Below the pieces are notes generated by a model. It did no database searches, had not been told where the DNA came from, and saw only the letters and a program-made list of their open reading frames with translations. A stretch of DNA of 64,000 nucleotides from a bacterium (GTDB lineage: Bacteria > Cyanobacteriota > Vampirovibrionia > Gastranaerophilales > Gastranaerophilaceae), in contig JAFQLC010000024.1 in NCBI GenBank assembly GCA_017396695.1, positions 1 to 64,000 of the forward strand, written 5' to 3'. The position numbers and the translations under genes were made by a program. Shown piece after piece: positions 41,375 through 49,141 of this stretch. Position 1 is the stretch's first letter, and each line of letters begins with the position of its first letter.

Positions 41375-43215
41375 TAAAAAAACTTGGCGCAATATTTAAT
41401 CCTGAAACAAATGCAGTTGATTTTCGCTTGCATTCAATTGGGGCAGATTCTATTGTGCTTGAAATTTTTGAAAACGCAACTGATGTTGAGCCGCTTGCAA
41501 CATTTCCTTTAAAAAAATCAGAGGATAATGTTTGGGAAACTTCAATCAAGAAATATGCACTTTTTAATTTGCACAAGCCTTTTTATTATGCTTACAGAGT
41601 GTTTGGCCGTGGCAGATTTTTTGATGAAACTAAACTCGCATACGACCCTTGGGCACAAGCTTTAAGTTACGATAAAACAAAAAGCAATTATCAAATAAAG
41701 TCTGAATTTTTCTTATATGAACCAAAACTCGTAACGCCAATTGCAACTCGCCCAATAACAGACGAGGTAATCGGTGAAGTTCATATTAAAGATTTAACAA
41801 TAAATTCTGGCCTTGATTATGCTGGAACATGTTACGCTGCAGCAAAATATGCCAAAAAACTTCAAGAGTTTGGGCTTACAATGGTTGAATTTTTGCCATT
41901 GAATGATTTTGATGACAGCTCGAATTATTGGGGCTATATGCCACTTAGTTATTTTGCACTTTTGAAAAAATATTTTAGGGCGCAAACCTCTTTCGAGATG
42001 CTCTCTGAATTTCAGGACATGATTAACGAATTTCATAAGTGCGGAATAAAAGTTTGTATGGATATGGTGTTTAATCATAGCGCAAATAATGCATCATATC
42101 GCTTGATTGATGGCGAGAATTACTATAAGTTTGATGAACTTGGGAATTTTCTAAATCACTCAGGTTGTGGAAATGATATCAAGATGACAAACCCTGCAGT
42201 CTGGTCTTTAGTGGCGGATTCACTTGCATATTTTGCAAACCTTGGGGTTGATGCCTTTAGATTTGACCTTGGGCTTGCACTTATGGATACGTCTGAAGTT
42301 GGTGAGGCAGTTTATGATAATAAAAACTCTTTGTTTGCGCATTTGCCTGATTTGCTCAAAAAACGAGGAGTTAAGGTTTCAGATGGCGAAGATGATGGCA
42401 TTTTAATTATCACAGAGCCTTGGACATGTGGCGGTGCTGGTTGTTATGCGCTTGGCAAGTTCCCAAAATTTGTTTACGAATGGAACGATATAGCAAGAAA
42501 TGTAATTAGAAGCTCCACAATCAGGCCAAACGAAGTAAACCCTGAAGCGCTTTACAATTTAACAGAGGGCTCAAAGCAAGTTTATGGCGATACATCTCGC
42601 TCTATAAATTATATAGCTTCTCATGACGGGCTTACTTTGCGAGATTTAAACACTTATTATCAAGACGGTTGGGAAATTTGCGGAGACCATTTTGGAGACA
42701 CAATGTCTCAAATGCGCTCAATTAAAAAACAAATTTTACTTTTAACCCTTGCTTCTGGCACACCAATGCTTCAAGTTGGCGACCTTATTGGTCACACAAA
42801 AAGAGGCAAGGCGGATTCTTATCAAGACGATTCAGACATTAACTATCTTAATTTTTCAAATATTGAAAAATCTCCAAAACTTAAAGAAATCTTTGATTTT
42901 TGGCAAATAGCGCTTAATTTTAGACGTGAATTTAAACCGCAAAATTGGGATAGGAAATATTTTTCAGCATCGTTATCTGAAATTAAAGATTTTGCACAAT
43001 ATCAAAATCAATTCTTAGGCTATATTGCCCATGTTGGTGAAAATAAATTCTATGTTGCAATTTCAGGTTCATCTGAAGAATTGTATTTTGCACTTCCTCA
43101 AACAGAAAATGGTGCGTCATGGAAAAAAGTTATTTCCAATTTAAATAATGCAGTTGATGATTGGGATATATGCAGACTTCAGCCTTATGAAATAGCTATA
43201 TTTAAAGAAAGTTAA
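41362..43215 (+). CDS. GH13 glycogen-debranching enzyme, GlgX/isoamylase type
   Basis: 617 residues. N-terminal CBM48-like beta domain (DFRLHSIGADSIVLEIFENA), RFFDETKLAYDPWAQAL, then the TIM-barrel GH13 catalytic core with region I GIKVCMDMVFNHS, region II VDAFRFDLG (nucleophile Asp), region III ILIITEPW (acid/base Glu) and region IV NYIASHDGLTLRDL, close to GlgX and isoamylase. It should cut alpha-1,6 branches of glycogen. Shorter than typical GlgX (about 660). ATG at 41362 lies in the end of the previous gene. Confidence 0.85.
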   Translation: MAEIVKKLGAIFNPETNAVDFRLHSIGADSIVLEIFENATDVEPLATFPLKKSEDNVWETSIKKYALFNLHKPFYYAYRVFGRGRFFDETKLAYDPWAQALSYDKTKSNYQIKSEFFLYEPKLVTPIATRPITDEVIGEVHIKDLTINSGLDYAGTCYAAAKYAKKLQEFGLTMVEFLPLNDFDDSSNYWGYMPLSYFALLKKYFRAQTSFEMLSEFQDMINEFHKCGIKVCMDMVFNHSANNASYRLIDGENYYKFDELGNFLNHSGCGNDIKMTNPAVWSLVADSLAYFANLGVDAFRFDLGLALMDTSEVGEAVYDNKNSLFAHLPDLLKKRGVKVSDGEDDGILIITEPWTCGGAGCYALGKFPKFVYEWNDIARNVIRSSTIRPNEVNPEALYNLTEGSKQVYGDTSRSINYIASHDGLTLRDLNTYYQDGWEICGDHFGDTMSQMRSIKKQILLLTLASGTPMLQVGDLIGHTKRGKADSYQDDSDINYLNFSNIEKSPKLKEIFDFWQIALNFRREFKPQNWDRKYFSASLSEIKDFAQYQNQFLGYIAHVGENKFYVAISGSSEELYFALPQTENGASWKKVISNLNNAVDDWDICRLQPYEIAIFKES

Positions 43216-43220
43216 AGTTT

Positions 43221-43248
43221 TTGACAATCAATATTGAAGACCTATAAT
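43221..43248 (+). promoter_or_regulatory. Promoter of the pyrimidine operon
   Basis: TTGACA, 16 bases, TATAAT, the best sigma-70 match in the window. It lies upstream of the hairpin at 43285-43322, not downstream of it. Confidence 0.85.
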
Positions 43249-43254
43249 AAAAAT

Positions 43255-43278
43255 ATGATAAAGTTCACTAAAAGTTAA
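43255..43278 (+). CDS. Possible leaderless leader peptide MIKFTKS
   Basis: ATG exactly six bases after the -10, followed by six sense codons and TAA, just before the attenuator-like hairpin. The same TATAAT-N6-ATG geometry occurs before four real genes. It has no Shine-Dalgarno; a chance frame cannot be excluded. Confidence 0.25.
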   Translation: MIKFTKS

Positions 43279-43284
43279 ATAATA

Positions 43285-43322
43285 TAAAAAAGAGAAAGGC
43301 GTTCTTGTCTTTCTCTTTTTTT
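43285..43322 (+). terminator. Terminator in the pyr operon leader (attenuator-like)
   Basis: AGAGAAAG / CTTTCTCT stem with a ten-base loop and a long T run, between the pyr promoter and the pyrK start 11 bases downstream. It could also end readthrough from the GH13 gene. Confidence 0.8.
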
Positions 43323-43333
43323 ATGTGGGGAAT

Positions 43334-44050
43334 ATGAAAAAAAATCTTGAAGGAAAAATTTTAAATATCACAGAAATTGCTAAAGAAATTTTTGAAATAA
43401 AAATCGAAAGCGAATTAAATGAAATTTCTGCAGGGCAATTTTTTCAAGTTTTATGCCCACCCAAAACAATGCGCCGTCCTTTTGGTGCTGCAGGTTTCGA
43501 AGACGGGGTGCTCAAGGGAATTTTTAAACTTAGAGGCGATGGCACAAAATATTTATCTAGCTTGAAAGCAGGCGACATTGTTCATTTTACTGCCCCTCTT
43601 GGAAATGGTTTCAATATTGAGAACAAAAAATCTTTAATAATTGGAGCAGGTGTTGGCACTGCTCCGCTTTTATATTTGCGTGATACGCTAAAAGTGCAAA
43701 ATATTGAAAACTATTTTATTGCAGGCTTTAAATCAAAAGAAGAAGAAATTAAAGGCGCTGATTTTGCTCAATACGGCGGAACAATTCTTGATTTTGTTGA
43801 GCCTTACATTGAAAAATTTAAGCCAGAAAAAATTTATGCTTGCGCTCCTGATATTGTCTTGAAGAAAATTTCAGAAATTGCTTCAAAATATGAAATTGAA
43901 ACAGAAGTGGCGCTTGAAAAAACAATGGCTTGCGGAATTGGGGTTTGTAAGGGTTGTGTTATAAAAGTTATTAAAAATGGCGAAATTCAAAATGCAACAA
44001 TTTGCCATGATGGCCCTGTGTTCAAGGCTTCGGAGGTTGTATGGGGATAA
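43334..44050 (+). CDS. pyrK: Dihydroorotate dehydrogenase electron-transfer subunit PyrK
   Basis: 238 residues from the ATG at 43334 with GGGG four bases upstream. FAD/NAD-binding ferredoxin-reductase fold: ISAGQFFQVL, MRRPFGAAGF, LRGDGTKYLSSLKAGD, IIGAGVGTAPLLYLRD, and the C-terminal 2Fe-2S cluster ligands CGIGVCKGCVIKV plus a later Cys (ICHDGPVF). It passes electrons from PyrD to NAD+. First gene of pyrKDEBCF-carAB. Confidence 0.95.
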   Translation: MKKNLEGKILNITEIAKEIFEIKIESELNEISAGQFFQVLCPPKTMRRPFGAAGFEDGVLKGIFKLRGDGTKYLSSLKAGDIVHFTAPLGNGFNIENKKSLIIGAGVGTAPLLYLRDTLKVQNIENYFIAGFKSKEEEIKGADFAQYGGTILDFVEPYIEKFKPEKIYACAPDIVLKKISEIASKYEIETEVALEKTMACGIGVCKGCVIKVIKNGEIQNATICHDGPVFKASEVVWG

Positions 44051-44976
44051 AATACTTTGATGCTCTCGGGCAAGATTTTGGCAAAATTTCATTTAAAAAC
44101 CCAATACTCACTGCAAGTGGAACTTTTGGTTACGCAACTGAATATTCCGATTTCTTTGATGTTTCAAAGCTCGGTGCAGTGGTTACAAAAGCAATCACAA
44201 AAGCGCCACGAGCTGGAAATGATGGTGCAAGAATTTTTGAAACCTCATCTGGTATGATAAATAGAATTGGACTCGAAAACGTGGGTGTTGATAAGTTCTG
44301 TGAGGAAAAACTTAAAGAGCTTCAAGAAAATAATATTAATTTTATAGTTAACGTTGCAGGTAGCTCCCCTGATGAATATGTTTATGTAGCTCAAAAACTT
44401 GATGATGCAGGAGTTCAAGCAATTGAAGTTAACGTATCTTGCCCTAATGTGAAGGCAGGTTGTCTTGAATTTGGAACAGATGAAGTTGCGCTCGGGGCAC
44501 TTACATCTCAGATAAGACAAGCCTTTTCAGGTTTTCTTGTAATAAAGCTTACCCCTAATGTAACTCGAATTGAAAATCTCGCTCAAGCAGCCCAAAATGC
44601 AGGTGCTGACGCAATTAGCGCAATTAACACTCTAAAAGGGGTTGGTTTGAAGCTTGAATTTTCAGGCAAGAATGTTCGAAAAACGCTTGTAGAGGGTGGT
44701 TTGAGCGGAAAATGTATCAAACCTCACGCACTATCTTGCATTAAGCGAATTAAATCCGCCGTAACCATACCTATTATTGGCATGGGCGGTATTTCAACAC
44801 TTGATGATGTGCTTGAATTTATTGCAGTTGGTGCAGATTTAGTTCAAATTGGAACAGAGAATTTTACAAATCCCGATGTATCATCAAAAATCATAATTGA
44901 ATTTGAAGATTTTATGAAAACACACGGATTTAAAGATTTTAGTGAATTAAAGGAGATATTAAGAGATGGAATTTAA
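44041..44976 (+). CDS. pyrD: Dihydroorotate dehydrogenase, class 1B catalytic subunit
   Basis: 311 residues, overlapping pyrK by 10 bases, with GGAGG upstream. FMN barrel motifs: NPILTASGTFGYATEY, VTKAITKAPRAGN, EVNVSCPNVKAGC (the catalytic Cys of class 1), VIKLTPNV, INTLKG and PIIGMGGISTLDD. The presence of pyrK identifies class 1B (NAD+-linked, cytosolic). Confidence 0.96.
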   Translation: MGIKYFDALGQDFGKISFKNPILTASGTFGYATEYSDFFDVSKLGAVVTKAITKAPRAGNDGARIFETSSGMINRIGLENVGVDKFCEEKLKELQENNINFIVNVAGSSPDEYVYVAQKLDDAGVQAIEVNVSCPNVKAGCLEFGTDEVALGALTSQIRQAFSGFLVIKLTPNVTRIENLAQAAQNAGADAISAINTLKGVGLKLEFSGKNVRKTLVEGGLSGKCIKPHALSCIKRIKSAVTIPIIGMGGISTLDDVLEFIAVGADLVQIGTENFTNPDVSSKIIIEFEDFMKTHGFKDFSELKEILRDGI

Positions 44977-45532
44977 CCCACTTGAGATTTTAAAAGAAAC
45001 AGACGGAGTGCTCACTGGACATTTTTGCCTAACGTCTGGACTTCATAGTGATACATATTTTCAATGTGCAAAGTTATATCAATACCCACATCATGTTGAA
45101 ACTTTTGCTCGTGAACTAGCAAAAAAGCTCTCTAACATTGAATTTGATACGATTGTTGCGCCTGCAATCGGAGCTGTTATTTTTGGTTATGAAGTTGCAA
45201 AGCAAGCAGGGAAAAGAAATTTATTTGTTGAAAGAAAAGACGGTGAAATGCAACTTAGACGCGGTTATACTCTTAAAAAGGGCGAAAGAGTTGTAATTAT
45301 TGAAGATGTTATTACAACTGCAAGAACAATTTTTGAAACAAAAGAAGCATTGAAAGATTTTGAAGTTGAAATTGTTGGAGTTGGTTGCATTGTTGATAGA
45401 TCTGAAGGTAAAACTGGGCTTGATATAACATCAATTATGCAAATGAAACCTGTTTTATATGAGCCTGAAAATTGCCCATTGTGCGCTAGTGGAATTGAAA
45501 TTATTAAACCTGGGAGCAGAGTTGGAAAATAA
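44966..45532 (+). CDS. pyrE: Orotate phosphoribosyltransferase
   Basis: 188 residues, overlapping pyrD by 11 bases; AAAGGAG upstream. FCLTSGLHSDTYFQC, APAIGAVIFGYEVA, FVERKDGEMQLRRGY and the PRPP motif VVIIEDVITTARTIFETKEAL. It makes OMP from orotate and PRPP. It lacks pyrF fusion, which is a separate gene here. Confidence 0.93.
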   Translation: MEFNPLEILKETDGVLTGHFCLTSGLHSDTYFQCAKLYQYPHHVETFARELAKKLSNIEFDTIVAPAIGAVIFGYEVAKQAGKRNLFVERKDGEMQLRRGYTLKKGERVVIIEDVITTARTIFETKEALKDFEVEIVGVGCIVDRSEGKTGLDITSIMQMKPVLYEPENCPLCASGIEIIKPGSRVGK

Positions 45533-46415
45533 AATTAAAAATTTAATAAACATAAAATCGCTCAATAACGAAATAATTGAAAAAATTGTTTCTCGTGCTG
45601 AATTTTTTAGCAAAAATCCTTATAGTGTTTCTTTAGAACATAAAAAACTTGCGTTTATGTTTTTTGAAAATTCAACAAGAACAAGGTTTTCATTTGAAGT
45701 TGCTGCAAAAAATTTGAAAATGGATGTTTTTCATTTTGATAGCAATGTTTCGTCATTAAGTAAGGGCGAGAGTTTTGTTGATACACTAAATAACCTTGAG
45801 GTACTTGGAATTGACGGAATAATTTTAAGAAACAGAACTTCTGATTTGATAGAATCTGGTGTTCAAAATTCTAACTTATCTTTTATTAATGCTGGCTCTG
45901 GTTCTGATTTTCACCCAACTCAAGCTCTTCTTGATTATTACACAATGAAAAAATATTTAGGCACAGTCGAAGGCAAAAAAATTGTAATTATTGGCGATAT
46001 TTTGCATTCTCGTGTTGCAAGGTCAAACATTGCATTATTAAATAAATTTGGGGCTAAGGTTTATGCCCTTGCACCGCTTGCTTTTCAAGATAAAACACTA
46101 TCTGGGGTTACTTGGGAAGATTCGCTTGATACTGCACTTCAAGGGGCTAATGTTGTGATGTGCCTTAGAATCCAAAAAGAGAGAATTGAAGAAAACATTG
46201 ATTTTGATGATTATATTAAAAATTATCAAATCTCAAATTGTGAAATGCTAGATGGTGCTTACCTTATGCACCCAGGTCCAGTAAATGTTGATGTTGAAAT
46301 TGCAAGTTCTGTCCTTCAAAATTACGACAAGAATTTGATATTGGAGCAGGCAAAGAATGGTGTATTTATTCGAATGGCAATTCTTGAAATGCTCTTTGGA
46401 GGTGCACTTTGTTAG
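45522..46415 (+). CDS. pyrB: Aspartate carbamoyltransferase catalytic chain
   Basis: 297 residues. Start chosen at TTG 45522: it sits five bases after GGGAG and overlaps the pyrE stop; no ATG gives a sensible N-terminus. Carbamoyl-phosphate loop FFENSTRTRFSFEVAAKNL, the second-subunit loop SSLSKGESFVDT, HPTQALLDYYT and the C-terminal HPGPVN. It forms carbamoyl aspartate. No pyrI regulatory subunit is nearby. Confidence 0.94.
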   Translation: MENKIKNLINIKSLNNEIIEKIVSRAEFFSKNPYSVSLEHKKLAFMFFENSTRTRFSFEVAAKNLKMDVFHFDSNVSSLSKGESFVDTLNNLEVLGIDGIILRNRTSDLIESGVQNSNLSFINAGSGSDFHPTQALLDYYTMKKYLGTVEGKKIVIIGDILHSRVARSNIALLNKFGAKVYALAPLAFQDKTLSGVTWEDSLDTALQGANVVMCLRIQKERIEENIDFDDYIKNYQISNCEMLDGAYLMHPGPVNVDVEIASSVLQNYDKNLILEQAKNGVFIRMAILEMLFGGALC

Positions 46416-47380
46416 TTGAAATTCCAGCTTTAATTGATATGCACGCACATTTAAGAGATTTTGAGCAATCTGATAAAGAAACTTTTGAAACCGGAACACA
46501 TGCTGCGCGCGAGGGTGGATATGGAACTATCTGCAATATGCCAAATTCAATTCCTGCTTGTGATAACATTGAAATTTTAAATCAGGCCTTAAATAAAAAA
46601 ACTAATTGTAAAGTTTTACAGGTGGCAGCAGTTACCAAAGGGTTAAAAAGCCTTGAGCTTGTTGATTTTAAAATGCTAAAACAAGCTGGTGCAATTGCTT
46701 TTTCAAATGACGGTTTTTCAATCCCAGATGAAGTTTTTGAAGATGCGCTTATGTCTGGTGAGCTTATTTTGTCTCATTTGGAAGATGAAATAAGAGAGTT
46801 AAAATTTCAACTTGGTGTATTTAAAAAACTTCAAGATAAGGGATATTCCCCAAGGCTTCATTTTTGCCATATTTCACTTGCCGAAAGTGTTAATTTAATT
46901 CGACAAGCAAAAGCGCAAGGGTATAATGTAACATGTGAAACCTGTCCGCATTATTTTACATTCACCAAAAACAATGTTACAGAAAATGGCATATATAAAA
47001 TGAACCCACCACTTGGAAGTGAGGAAGATAAAAAAGCAATTATAGAAGGCGTTTTGGATAATACAATCGATGTGATTGCAACTGACCATGCGCCACATTT
47101 AATTAATGAAAAACTATCTGAATATAAAAATTCTCCAAATGGAATAACAGGTTTTGAAACAGCATTTTCTTTGACTTTTATGCAATTTGGGCTTGATGTT
47201 GTAACCCAAAAAATGGCAATAAAACCCGCTGAAATCTTGGGAGTTGAAAATAATAAGAAAATTCAAGTTGATACTGAAGCTGAATGGATATTCAGGGCGG
47301 AAAATTCTAAATCTAAATGCAAAGTTTCGCCATATAACGATATGAAAATGATAGGAAAGGTAATAAAATATGCAGTTTGA
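46409..47380 (+). CDS. pyrC: Dihydroorotase
   Basis: 323 residues with a TTG start at 46409: GGAGGT lies five bases upstream and the frame overlaps the pyrB end by 7 bases. Metal site DMHAHLRD, substrate loop TICNMPNSIPACDN, HFCHISLAESV, CETCPHYFTFT, and DVIATDHAPH. Class I dihydroorotase pattern; shorter than the usual 420 residues, and the C-terminal composite domain is short. Confidence 0.92.
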   Translation: MLVEIPALIDMHAHLRDFEQSDKETFETGTHAAREGGYGTICNMPNSIPACDNIEILNQALNKKTNCKVLQVAAVTKGLKSLELVDFKMLKQAGAIAFSNDGFSIPDEVFEDALMSGELILSHLEDEIRELKFQLGVFKKLQDKGYSPRLHFCHISLAESVNLIRQAKAQGYNVTCETCPHYFTFTKNNVTENGIYKMNPPLGSEEDKKAIIEGVLDNTIDVIATDHAPHLINEKLSEYKNSPNGITGFETAFSLTFMQFGLDVVTQKMAIKPAEILGVENNKKIQVDTEAEWIFRAENSKSKCKVSPYNDMKMIGKVIKYAV

Positions 47381-48077
47381 AGAAATTAAATCAAAAATCG
47401 TTGTTGCACTTGATGTTAAAACTCTTGATGAGGCAAAACATTTGGTTGATGAACTAAAGGATTATACGGGCACGTTTAAAGTTGGACTACAGCTATATTG
47501 TGCCTTTGGTAATGAAATTGTTGATTATATCAAAGGTCAAAATGTAAATTTCTTTTTAGATGTCAAATTGATGGATATACCAAACACAGTTGCGGGCGCT
47601 GCAAACTCTCTTGTTTCTCGTGGTGCTAGTTTTTTCAATGTTCACACATTGGGTGGAGTTGAGATGATGAAGGCTGCAAAGCGAGCTGCGGATGAGATTA
47701 ACCCTGAAACAATTGTGCTTGGAGTTACAGTGCTTACAAGCATTTCTGATGAAATTTTGCAAAATGAAATTAAAGTCGATGATAATGCTTCAGATTATGC
47801 GCTTTACCTTGCGGGACTTGCAAAAAAAGCAGGACTAACAGGCGTTGTTGCAAGTGCGCATGAAGCAAGAAGAATTAAGGAAAAATTAGGTGCAGATTTT
47901 AAAGTGTTGTGCCCAGGGATAAGACCTGAATACACATCTGTTGATGACCAAAAGCGAGTTGCAACACCAAAATTTGCGCTTGAAGAAGGTGCTGATTGGA
48001 TTGTTCTAGGCAGGGCAATAACTAAAGCTGAAAACCCAAAAGAAGCTATGAAGAAAGTTTTTGAGGAATTAAAATAA
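47370..48077 (+). CDS. pyrF: Orotidine 5'-phosphate decarboxylase
   Basis: 235 residues, overlapping pyrC by 11 bases. VVALDVKTLDEAKHLV, the catalytic tetrad region FFLDVKLMDIPNTV (D-x-K-xx-D), VLGVTVLTSISDE, GVVASAHEA, CPGIRP and DWIVLGRAITKAENP. It decarboxylates OMP to UMP. Confidence 0.96.
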   Translation: MQFEEIKSKIVVALDVKTLDEAKHLVDELKDYTGTFKVGLQLYCAFGNEIVDYIKGQNVNFFLDVKLMDIPNTVAGAANSLVSRGASFFNVHTLGGVEMMKAAKRAADEINPETIVLGVTVLTSISDEILQNEIKVDDNASDYALYLAGLAKKAGLTGVVASAHEARRIKEKLGADFKVLCPGIRPEYTSVDDQKRVATPKFALEEGADWIVLGRAITKAENPKEAMKKVFEELK

Positions 48078-49141
48078 TGAAAGCAACAATAATTCTTGAA
48101 GATAAAACAATGTTAACAGGGTGCTCATTTGGGGCGCAAGGCACAGTTTTTGGTGAACTTGTTTTTAACACTTCAATGTCAGGATATCAAAACATTGTGT
48201 CAGACCCAGCATACACTGGACAAATTCTTGCAATGACATATCCTGAAATGGGAGTTTATGGAATAAACAAGGCTGATTTTGAAAACAAGAAGGCGCACAT
48301 CAAGGGCTTTATTTGCAAAAAATACAACCCATTTTATTCGAACTTTATGGCAGAGACCAGTCTTGGTGAATATTTTAAGAAAAATAATGTTATAGCGCTT
48401 GATGGAATTGATACAAGAAGTTTAGTTAAAAAACTTCGTGATGCAGGAGCTATGTCTTGCCTTATAACAACAGAAGAAGTGACAAAAGATATGTTTAAGG
48501 CTTTAAAAAACTATAAACCTCAAACTTATTTTCCTGAAATTTCAACTGAGAAAAAATATTCTTTAGGTGAAGGAAAAGTGAAACTTGCATTCATTGATTA
48601 CGGAACAAATGATGATATTTTGAATAAGCTTGTGGGGCTTGGAGTAAATATTGAAGTGTATCCTGCAAACGCTTCCGCTGACGAGATTTTAAATTCAGGA
48701 AATTGTGCACTTTTCTTATCAAATGGTGCAGGCGACCCAAGAGAATATAAAGCTGAACTTGAAACAATCAAAAAACTTATTGGCAAAATTCCAATTTATG
48801 CAATGTCTTTTGGTTGTACACTAATTGGTTTGGCACTTGGTGCAACTGTTGAAAAATTAGGGCACGGGCACCGTGGAGCTAATCATCCTGTAATAAATTT
48901 AGATAATGAAACAGTAATGCTTACAACTCAAAGCCATGGTTATGTGCTTGATAAGCAAACTTTAACAGACGGAATGAAGGTAACATATTCTAACTTGAAT
49001 GACGGCTCGGTTGAGGGTTTTGAGTGTTCAAAATTAAATATTAAAGCAGTTCAATTTTTGCCAGAGAAGATTATTCCAGAGGGTTCTGAGGATATTTTTG
49101 CTTCTTGGGTAGCTGATATGGAGAATAATTATGTTAGATAA
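48077..49141 (+). CDS. carA: Carbamoyl-phosphate synthase small subunit, glutaminase residues lost
   Basis: 354 residues, ATG overlapping the pyrF stop. The N-terminal CPSase domain is normal (GELVFNTSMSGYQNIVSDPAY, GLDGIDTRSLVKKLRDAG-type region). In the class I glutamine amidotransferase domain the nucleophile motif G-I-C-L-G-H-Q of other CarA proteins reads AMSFGCT: Cys is Ser (about residue 244) and the Gln is Thr. The catalytic His of Q-x-H-P-E reads QFLPE: Leu at about 328; Glu 330 remains. The subunit therefore cannot hydrolyse glutamine by the known mechanism and may only stabilise CarB, as in ammonia-using CPS I enzymes. The reading frame is intact and overlaps carB, so it is under selection. 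Confidence 0.9.
   Translation: MKATIILEDKTMLTGCSFGAQGTVFGELVFNTSMSGYQNIVSDPAYTGQILAMTYPEMGVYGINKADFENKKAHIKGFICKKYNPFYSNFMAETSLGEYFKKNNVIALDGIDTRSLVKKLRDAGAMSCLITTEEVTKDMFKALKNYKPQTYFPEISTEKKYSLGEGKVKLAFIDYGTNDDILNKLVGLGVNIEVYPANASADEILNSGNCALFLSNGAGDPREYKAELETIKKLIGKIPIYAMSFGCTLIGLALGATVEKLGHGHRGANHPVINLDNETVMLTTQSHGYVLDKQTLTDGMKVTYSNLNDGSVEGFECSKLNIKAVQFLPEKIIPEGSEDIFASWVADMENNYVR

Noticed and set aside
43255-43322. PyrR-type anti-antiterminator or known riboswitch in the pyr leader
   Set aside because: The leader is too short (about 30 nt before the hairpin) and lacks the PyrR-binding loop consensus.
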